This document shows positions 59,470 to 64,000 of a stretch of DNA of 64,000 bases, piece by piece (within the stretch, counting starts at the first letter, position 1; every line of letters starts with the position of its first letter). This stretch comes from Naasia lichenicola (GTDB taxonomy: Bacteria; Actinomycetota; Actinomycetes; Actinomycetales; Microbacteriaceae): contig NZ_SSSM01000005.1 of NCBI RefSeq assembly GCF_004801885.1, positions 744,001 to 808,000 on the forward strand. Reading direction: 5' to 3'. Both the position numbers and the translations under genes were made by a program. The notes under the pieces were generated by a model, which worked only from the letters and a program-made list of their open reading frames with translations, was not told the DNA's origin and ran no database searches.

Positions 59470-60447
59470 ATGAACGAGCTGCGTTCTCTGGGATCGTCCG
59501 GCATCGAGGTGTCGGCCATCGGTCTCGGCACCAGCACCTTCGGCTGGACGGCGTCGCCCGGCGAAGCGGGGCGGATCCTCGACTTCTACGTCGACGCAGG
59601 CGGCAACCACATCGACACATCGCCCACCTACCCGCAGTGGGTGCAGGGGCACTCCGGAGGCGAGGCGGAGTCGATCATCGGCGACTGGCTCGTGCGCAAC
59701 GGCCGCCGCGACGAGGTGGTCCTCGCGACCAAGGTCGGCAAGGGCCGCGAGGCGCGCGGCCTGTCCGCCACCGCGATCCGGCTCGGCATCGACGCCTCGC
59801 TGCGCCGCCTGCGGACCGATCGGGTGGATGTGTTCTCGCTGCACCTGTGGGATTCGCGGGTGCCGATCGACGAGACCCTCGAGGCCGTCGACGAGCTCGT
59901 CCGCGCCGGCAAGGTCCGCGCCGTCGGGGTGTCCAACTTCACCGCCGACCAGCTCGCGCAGTCGCTCGTGGCCGCGCTCGCCGGTCGATGGGCGGCGCCC
60001 GCGGTTGCCCAGAGTGCCTACAGCCTCGTGGAGCGGTCGGGTCTCGATGACCGGCTGCGGCGCATGGTGGCCCGCGAAGCGACCGGCTTCGTCGCGCACT
60101 CGGCGCTGGCGAAGGGGTTCCTGTCAGGCAAGTACACCCGCGACGCTCCCGTGGGCGTCGAGGTGGACCGGATGATCGACGTCGCGGGCTACTGCACCCC
60201 GCAGGGCTTCGCTGTCCTGGATATCGTGCAGGGCATCGCCGCGGCGACCGGCTCCACGCCAGCGGCCGTCAGCATCGCCTGGGTGCTGTCGACGCCCGAG
60301 GTGTCCAGCCTGCTCGTCTCGGCGCGCTCGGCGGCTCAGCTGCGGGAGATTCTGAACGCCGGCGATCTCACGCTGGGCACGGCCGAGCTCCGAGCGCTGG
60401 ATGCGGCGGGCAGCTCGGTCGCCGTCGGACAGCACCGTTCGTCCTAG
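59470..60447 (+). CDS. aldo/keto reductase
   Basis: A 325-residue TIM-barrel reductase with the tetrad: Asp in NHIDTSPTY, Tyr in the same motif, Lys in ATKVGKG and His in SLHLWDSR. C-terminal VSSLLVSARSAAQLREIL fits the NADPH site. ATG after AGAGGAAG. Reduces a carbonyl of unknown identity; no operon partner. Confidence 0.92.
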   Translation: MNELRSLGSSGIEVSAIGLGTSTFGWTASPGEAGRILDFYVDAGGNHIDTSPTYPQWVQGHSGGEAESIIGDWLVRNGRRDEVVLATKVGKGREARGLSATAIRLGIDASLRRLRTDRVDVFSLHLWDSRVPIDETLEAVDELVRAGKVRAVGVSNFTADQLAQSLVAALAGRWAAPAVAQSAYSLVERSGLDDRLRRMVAREATGFVAHSALAKGFLSGKYTRDAPVGVEVDRMIDVAGYCTPQGFAVLDIVQGIAAATGSTPAAVSIAWVLSTPEVSSLLVSARSAAQLREILNAGDLTLGTAELRALDAAGSSVAVGQHRSS

Positions 60448-60503
60448 CGGGAGCGCATGCCGACGCGGACTCCTGATAGCAGCTCTGCCGAGGCCGACTC
60501 GAG

Positions 60504-60839
60504 TCAGCGACGGCGGAGGATCGAACCGCCCCAGATCGCGAGCGCACCGGCGATGACGGACTCGCTGACGGCCGCGCGCCGAATCGTGGCGGGTCCCCAG
60601 ATCGCCAACGCGATCATGGATGCCGCATGCAGAGCGTCCACGACGACGCCGAGCCGCCGCCCGCCGACGAGTGCGGTGATCGACGCTTGGGTGACCTGAC
60701 GCCAGCCGAGGAAGCGGAGCACCGCCAGCTCGTCCGCGGTGGGCCGTCTGCCGAATTCGACTTCGCCCACTCGAGCCGTCGCCAGAGCGTCGGCGAGGCC
60801 GAGCGCAGCGCGCGCCAACTCCAGCGGAGTGGCCCTCAT
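60504..60839 (-). CDS. small hypothetical protein coupled to SDR
   Basis: A 111-residue protein with two hydrophobic stretches (VVVDALHAASMIALAIWGPA and ESVIAGALAIWGGSIL) and a basic end. ATG overlaps the SDR stop. Not recognised; may be membrane-associated. Confidence 0.7.
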   Translation of the reverse strand: MRATPLELARAALGLADALATARVGEVEFGRRPTADELAVLRFLGWRQVTQASITALVGGRRLGVVVDALHAASMIALAIWGPATIRRAAVSESVIAGALAIWGGSILRRR

Positions 60840-61870
60840 CGACTCATCGCCCGGCGCACCGCGCCGATGACGGGGATGGCGAGCGCGACCCCGGCCGCAG
60901 CGGTGTAGGCGGCCGTCCGATTCCGGATCGCCCAGATCTGCGGGCTGCCTGACAGGGAGCGGCTGCTGAACGCTCCCCGGGCGCCATGGTCCCCGGCGAT
61001 CGGCTCGTACAGGTTGGTGCCGAGCATCGGCTCCGTGACGTCGGGCGCCTGCTGGCCCGAGTAACCCGACTTGGCGAGATACCAGTCGGCGATCCGGCTG
61101 CCGAACCGGTTGCCGAGGGTTGTGGCGACGGTGGGCTCTCCGACCCAGGTGCGACGCCGCGGCTTCTGCGCGACGTCGACGACGACCTTGGCGCAGATCT
61201 CCGGCTGATAGATGGGGGCGACGGGCTGCGGGTGGGCCGGCAGCTGCGACTTCACCCAGTTGAACTGGATCGTGTTCATGGCCGGCATGTCCACCTGCGA
61301 CAGCGTCACCTTCGACTTCTGGTGCAGCAGCTCGGTGAGGACCGATTCGTTGAAGCCGGTGATCGCGTGCTTCGCGGCGCAGTACGAGGCCTGGAGCGGG
61401 ATCCCGCGGTGGGCGAGTGCCGATCCGATCTGCACGATCGTGCCCGAGTTCCGGGGCTGCATGCGTCGAAGAGCGGCCCGCGTGCCGTTGACGAAGCCGA
61501 AGAAGTTGACGTCGAACGCCCGCTCGAAGTCCTTGGGGTCGGTGCTGATGAATTCGCCGAAGACGCCCACCATCGCGTCGTTGACCCACACGTCGATGGG
61601 CCCCAGCTCGGATTCCACGCGGGAGGCTGCCGCCTCCACGGCGTCGACGTCCGCGACGTCGGTGGAGATCCCGAGAGCCCGCCGACCCATCGACGTCACG
61701 TCGTGGACGGCGCCGTCCAGGCCCTCCTGCCCGCGGGCGAGGATCGCGACGTCGTAGCCGCGCGAAGCGAGTTCGCGCACGATCGCCCTGCCCAGTCCAG
61801 CCGTGCCTCCGGTGACGACGGCGATGGCCGAACTGGAGGTCGAGTGCTGGCTCGGTGTTGAGGAAGTCAT
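60836..61870 (-). CDS. SDR oxidoreductase with C-terminal extension
   Basis: A 344-residue SDR: TGGTAGLG at about 20-27, VNDAM in place of NNAG, Ser in GSALAHRG, Tyr/Lys in YCAAK (about 165-169). Beyond residue 250 the protein has an added segment ending in a likely membrane helix (AAYTAAAGVALAIPVIGAV), so it may sit on the membrane. This long SDR form is frequent in actinobacteria. Substrate unknown. Confidence 0.87.
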   Translation of the reverse strand: MTSSTPSQHSTSSSAIAVVTGGTAGLGRAIVRELASRGYDVAILARGQEGLDGAVHDVTSMGRRALGISTDVADVDAVEAAASRVESELGPIDVWVNDAMVGVFGEFISTDPKDFERAFDVNFFGFVNGTRAALRRMQPRNSGTIVQIGSALAHRGIPLQASYCAAKHAITGFNESVLTELLHQKSKVTLSQVDMPAMNTIQFNWVKSQLPAHPQPVAPIYQPEICAKVVVDVAQKPRRRTWVGEPTVATTLGNRFGSRIADWYLAKSGYSGQQAPDVTEPMLGTNLYEPIAGDHGARGAFSSRSLSGSPQIWAIRNRTAAYTAAAGVALAIPVIGAVRRAMSR

Positions 61871-61927
61871 GGGCCCAACCTACGCACGCGCCCCCGACTC
61901 AAACTGCGAGGCGCCCCCGAAGCCGGC

Positions 61928-62350
61928 TCAACCGAAGCGGCGCTCGGTGATCAGTCCGATGAGGTGACCTTCCGGATCTTCGAACCTGCCGATCTCCACA
62001 CCGGGGAAGAGCGGGTCGGGTCCGAGCATGCGCCTGCCACCCAGCTCTTCCGCCCGCGCCAGCGCTTCCTCGACGCTCGGAACCTCGACGAACACGGTCA
62101 CCTGACCGGAGTGGCCCTCTGCGCGCGTCTTGCCCTGCCAGGTCGTGGAGGGGATCTCCGGCACCTGGGCGATCGCGCCGCCGAGACCGTTGCCGGACGC
62201 ATCGAGGTTGTCGTCTCGGAGCAGCATCCCGTACTCGGCGGGATTGCTCGCATCGACGTGCGCGTCCCAGTCGAACAGATCCTTGTAGAAGCCGCGGAGG
62301 GCCTTTCCGTCGAGGCCCTCGATCTCGAAGTCGACAACGGCTCGACCCAT
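61928..62350 (-). CDS. VOC-fold protein (YdhR/glyoxalase-like)
   Basis: A 140-residue protein: VVDFEIEGLDGKALRGFYKDLFDW, in part, VTVFVEVPSVEEALARAEELGG and IGRFEDPEGHLIGLI. Typical actinobacterial VOC protein. Divergent from a TetR gene with a dyad between, so it is probably that regulator's target. Confidence 0.87.
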   Translation of the reverse strand: MGRAVVDFEIEGLDGKALRGFYKDLFDWDAHVDASNPAEYGMLLRDDNLDASGNGLGGAIAQVPEIPSTTWQGKTRAEGHSGQVTVFVEVPSVEEALARAEELGGRRMLGPDPLFPGVEIGRFEDPEGHLIGLITERRFG

Positions 62351-62401
62351 GGAGGACTCCTTCGCTCTTGTCCACGATTCGTGGAGAGCGTCACCGTAAC
62401 A

Positions 62402-62424
62402 CAGACGGACGAAAGCATTCCGTC
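62402..62424. promoter_or_regulatory. TetR operator candidate
   Basis: AGACGGA-9-TCCGTCT lies between the divergent VOC and TetR genes, 20 bases before the regulator start. Confidence 0.65.
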
Positions 62425-62444
62425 TTGCTTGCTACCCTGAGTCG

Positions 62445-63086
62445 GTGCTCGAAGATCCACGCGATGGGCGCGTCCTCGGACGTCAAGCCGAGGCCGCCGC
62501 CAATGACAGCCGCATCCTGCGCGCCGCCATGGAGGTCATGACCAGCCGCCCGCGCGCGTCGATGGCGGAGGTGGCTGCTGAGGCGGGAGTCGGGGTCGCG
62601 TCCCTCTACCGTCGGTTCTCCAGCAGAGACGATCTCGCTCGACAGCTCGCCCTGTTCTCGATGCAGTCGGTGGAGGACCAGGCCACGCGTGCGCTCGGCG
62701 AAGTGGACGGCGACCCGTGGGGCGCATTCCTCGGATTCCTGGCCGGGGCGATGGATGGGGGTGCCGGCTCGATGCGAGCACTCGCCGGCACCTTCCCGGC
62801 AGGCGAGGAGCTGAACGCCGCCGGACGCCGGCTGGGTGATCGGATGCAGGAGCTGCTCACTCGATGCCAGGATCTCGGAGTGGTCCGGCGGGACATCTCC
62901 GGCTTCGACCTGCTCCAGTTCTTCGAGATGCTGCGCGCGGTCCATGTGACCGATGGCGAACGCACGTCGGGGCTGCGACGTCGGTATCTCGAGCTGCTCG
63001 CGCCCGCCTTGCGCGCCGGAGATGCCGCGCCGCTCAGTGCGCCGGGCCCCAGCTGGCAGGAGATCGTGGCCGTCTGGAACCCGTGA
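62445..63086 (+). CDS. TetR-family regulator
   Basis: A 213-residue repressor: HTH at about 40-62 (ASMAEVAAEAGVGVASLYRRF) and the C-terminal pattern of the SbtR-like group (ISGFDLLQFFEMLRAV). GTG start. A dyad upstream suggests control of itself and the VOC gene. Confidence 0.88.
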   Translation: MLEDPRDGRVLGRQAEAAANDSRILRAAMEVMTSRPRASMAEVAAEAGVGVASLYRRFSSRDDLARQLALFSMQSVEDQATRALGEVDGDPWGAFLGFLAGAMDGGAGSMRALAGTFPAGEELNAAGRRLGDRMQELLTRCQDLGVVRRDISGFDLLQFFEMLRAVHVTDGERTSGLRRRYLELLAPALRAGDAAPLSAPGPSWQEIVAVWNP

Positions 63087-63117
63087 CCGGCCGGTCGCAG
63101 CAGGCGACTCGGCCGGT

Positions 63118-63759
63118 TCAGGCGGCGAGGTGGAAGGTGCTCACGAAGCGATCCAGCAGATCGCTTCGGCCCTGCAGCACCTCGACAGCCCCTGTGGCGA
63201 TCGCTCGCCCGGGAGCGAGCTCGCCCGAGATGAGGCGTCGGATGTCGGGACCGGTCGCGAACGCGAAGTCGACCGGTCCTTCCCCCCGGCTGACGTCGAG
63301 GCGCGATCCGTCGACCCGGATCAGCAGCTCCGCACCGCCGAGCCGTGCCCCGTACGAGGTCGCGGGCAGGCTCGCGGCGACGATCGGCTGGAACGCCGTG
63401 CGCAAGTCGATGGTCATCGAGTCGGGCGTGATGATCTGCTCGTCGCGCGGATCACCGAGCGCCTTGAATCCCCACGCTCCGAGCGCGAGCACGACGGGCT
63501 CGAGCTCGCGGCCGTAGGGGGTCAGCTCGTACAGGATGATCCGCGAGCGGGGCGCCCGGCGGATCACGCCGGCCGCCTGCAGCTCCTTGAGCCGCGCCGC
63601 CAGGATGTTGCTCGGGATGCGGGGGAGTCCCGCAGCGAGCTCGCCGTAGCGACGCGGCCCCACCAGGAGGTCGCGGATGATGAGCAGCGCCCAGCGCTCT
63701 CCGACGAGCTCCAGTGCCTGGGTCACACCGGAGTACTGGCCGTAGTCGCGCGCAGCCAT
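63118..63759 (-). CDS. HxlR-family regulator with C-terminal sterol-carrier-like domain
   Basis: A 213-residue protein. HxlR winged helix at 1-100 (ALELVGERWALLIIRDLLVGPRRYGELAAGL, in part), then a domain of about 100 residues (GAELLIRVDGSRLDVSRGEGPVDFAFATGPDIRRLISGE, in part) like SCP2 ligand-binding folds. Cys is absent from the N-terminus, so it likely senses a lipid-like ligand. Eleven bases follow the stop of a VOC gene. Confidence 0.83.
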   Translation of the reverse strand: MAARDYGQYSGVTQALELVGERWALLIIRDLLVGPRRYGELAAGLPRIPSNILAARLKELQAAGVIRRAPRSRIILYELTPYGRELEPVVLALGAWGFKALGDPRDEQIITPDSMTIDLRTAFQPIVAASLPATSYGARLGGAELLIRVDGSRLDVSRGEGPVDFAFATGPDIRRLISGELAPGRAIATGAVEVLQGRSDLLDRFVSTFHLAA

Positions 63760-63769
63760 CGGCTGTCGG

Positions 63770-64000
63770 TTAGGACTGCTGGTTCGCGAAGGCCTCGGGG
63801 CCCTGCGCGGCGGCGACCGGATCCATCCAGCCGAAGTCGATCACATTGCCGTCGGGGTCGGTCAGCCCGCGCTGGTACATGAAGCCGTAGTCCGCGGGCT
63901 CTCCCGGCTCGGCGCCGCCTGCCGCGAGGCCGTCCACGACGGCCTTGTCGACCGCGTCACGCGTCTCCAGGAAGATCGCGGTGGACGAGGCGGGGTTGAC
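63770..64000 (-). CDS. VOC-fold protein, C-terminal part (5' end outside window)
   Basis: The last 76 codons of a gene that runs off the right edge: STAIFLETRDAVDKAVVDGL, then YQRGLTDPDGNVIDFGWMDP, the final strand of a VOC domain, and a Gln/Ala-rich tail ending at TAA. It lies just before the HxlR gene on the same strand, perhaps its target. Confidence 0.8.
   Translation of the reverse strand, partial: VNPASSTAIFLETRDAVDKAVVDGLAAGGAEPGEPADYGFMYQRGLTDPDGNVIDFGWMDPVAAAQGPEAFANQQS

Noticed and set aside
1-64000. Prophage, integrative element or insertion sequence
   Set aside because: No integrase, transposase, phage structural gene, or tRNA-flanked direct repeat was found. The only mobile-looking items are the short palindromes.

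Overview
The window is high-GC DNA, dense in genes, with GTG/TTG starts, many ATGA stop/start overlaps and strong third-position GC bias. These traits, DtxR/IdeR-type iron boxes, leaderless-looking promoters, an ECF42-type sigma factor with its DGPF partner, LtrA, WcbI and TupA-like proteins suggest an actinobacterium, most likely Microbacteriaceae and probably Microbacterium. The genus is inferred from family resemblance, not from a search. I see no rRNA, tRNA, CRISPR array, prophage or insertion sequence. The window reads as chromosome with an accessory flavour.

Layout. 1-2.8 kb: two secreted cell-wall hydrolases (NlpC/P60, cut by the window edge, and CHAP) with a similar N-terminal stalk, around an HNH endonuclease and a structured intergenic stretch that ends in an intrinsic terminator. 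2.8-7.4 kb: a PrsW-like membrane protein, two alpha/beta hydrolases, a 3-hydroxybutyrate dehydrogenase-like SDR and a UBP zinc-finger protein. 7.4-11.6 kb: a complete siderophore-iron ABC importer (two FecCD permeases, ATPase, binding lipoprotein) with two iron boxes, one of them inside the ATPase gene. 11.7-14.2 kb: a MarR regulator, hydrolases and a DoxX-like protein. 14.2-20.9 kb: a LacI-controlled sugar operon (binding protein, two permeases, GH2 glycosidase, no ATPase of its own) with two operators in the divergent promoter region. 21-27.6 kb: a NarL-type two-component system, DUF1772/TetR pair, cupin and membrane proteins. 27.7-33 kb: a lipoprotein, a manganese (yybP-ykoY) riboswitch controlling a TerC exporter and its partner, and small enzymes. 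33-43 kb: patatin preceded by a 16-codon ORF with a perfect Shine-Dalgarno, MFS efflux, ICL/PEP-mutase family protein with TetR, an amidase and a membrane protein that both carry in-frame stops, LtrA, a monooxygenase and an FGGY sugar kinase. 43-50.8 kb: arsenate reductase, ECF42 sigma/DGPF pair, DAG kinase, YnfA, a UDG-like protein, and an azoreductase/HxlR pair. 50.8-59.2 kb: an eight-gene glycan cluster (six glycosyltransferases, WcbI-like and TupA-like proteins). 59.4-64 kb: aldo/keto reductase, SDR, VOC proteins, TetR and HxlR regulators.

The most unusual signal is non-coding. Four 55-bp palindromes with near-identical 19-bp arms and a 17-nt variable centre lie just beyond gene ends. Two further palindromes, also exactly 55 bp, share other 8-bp tips and have covarying inner stems. 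Other points worth a look are the candidate structured RNA at about 801-981, the paired leaderless iron-regulated promoters, and the two neighbouring genes broken by stop codons.
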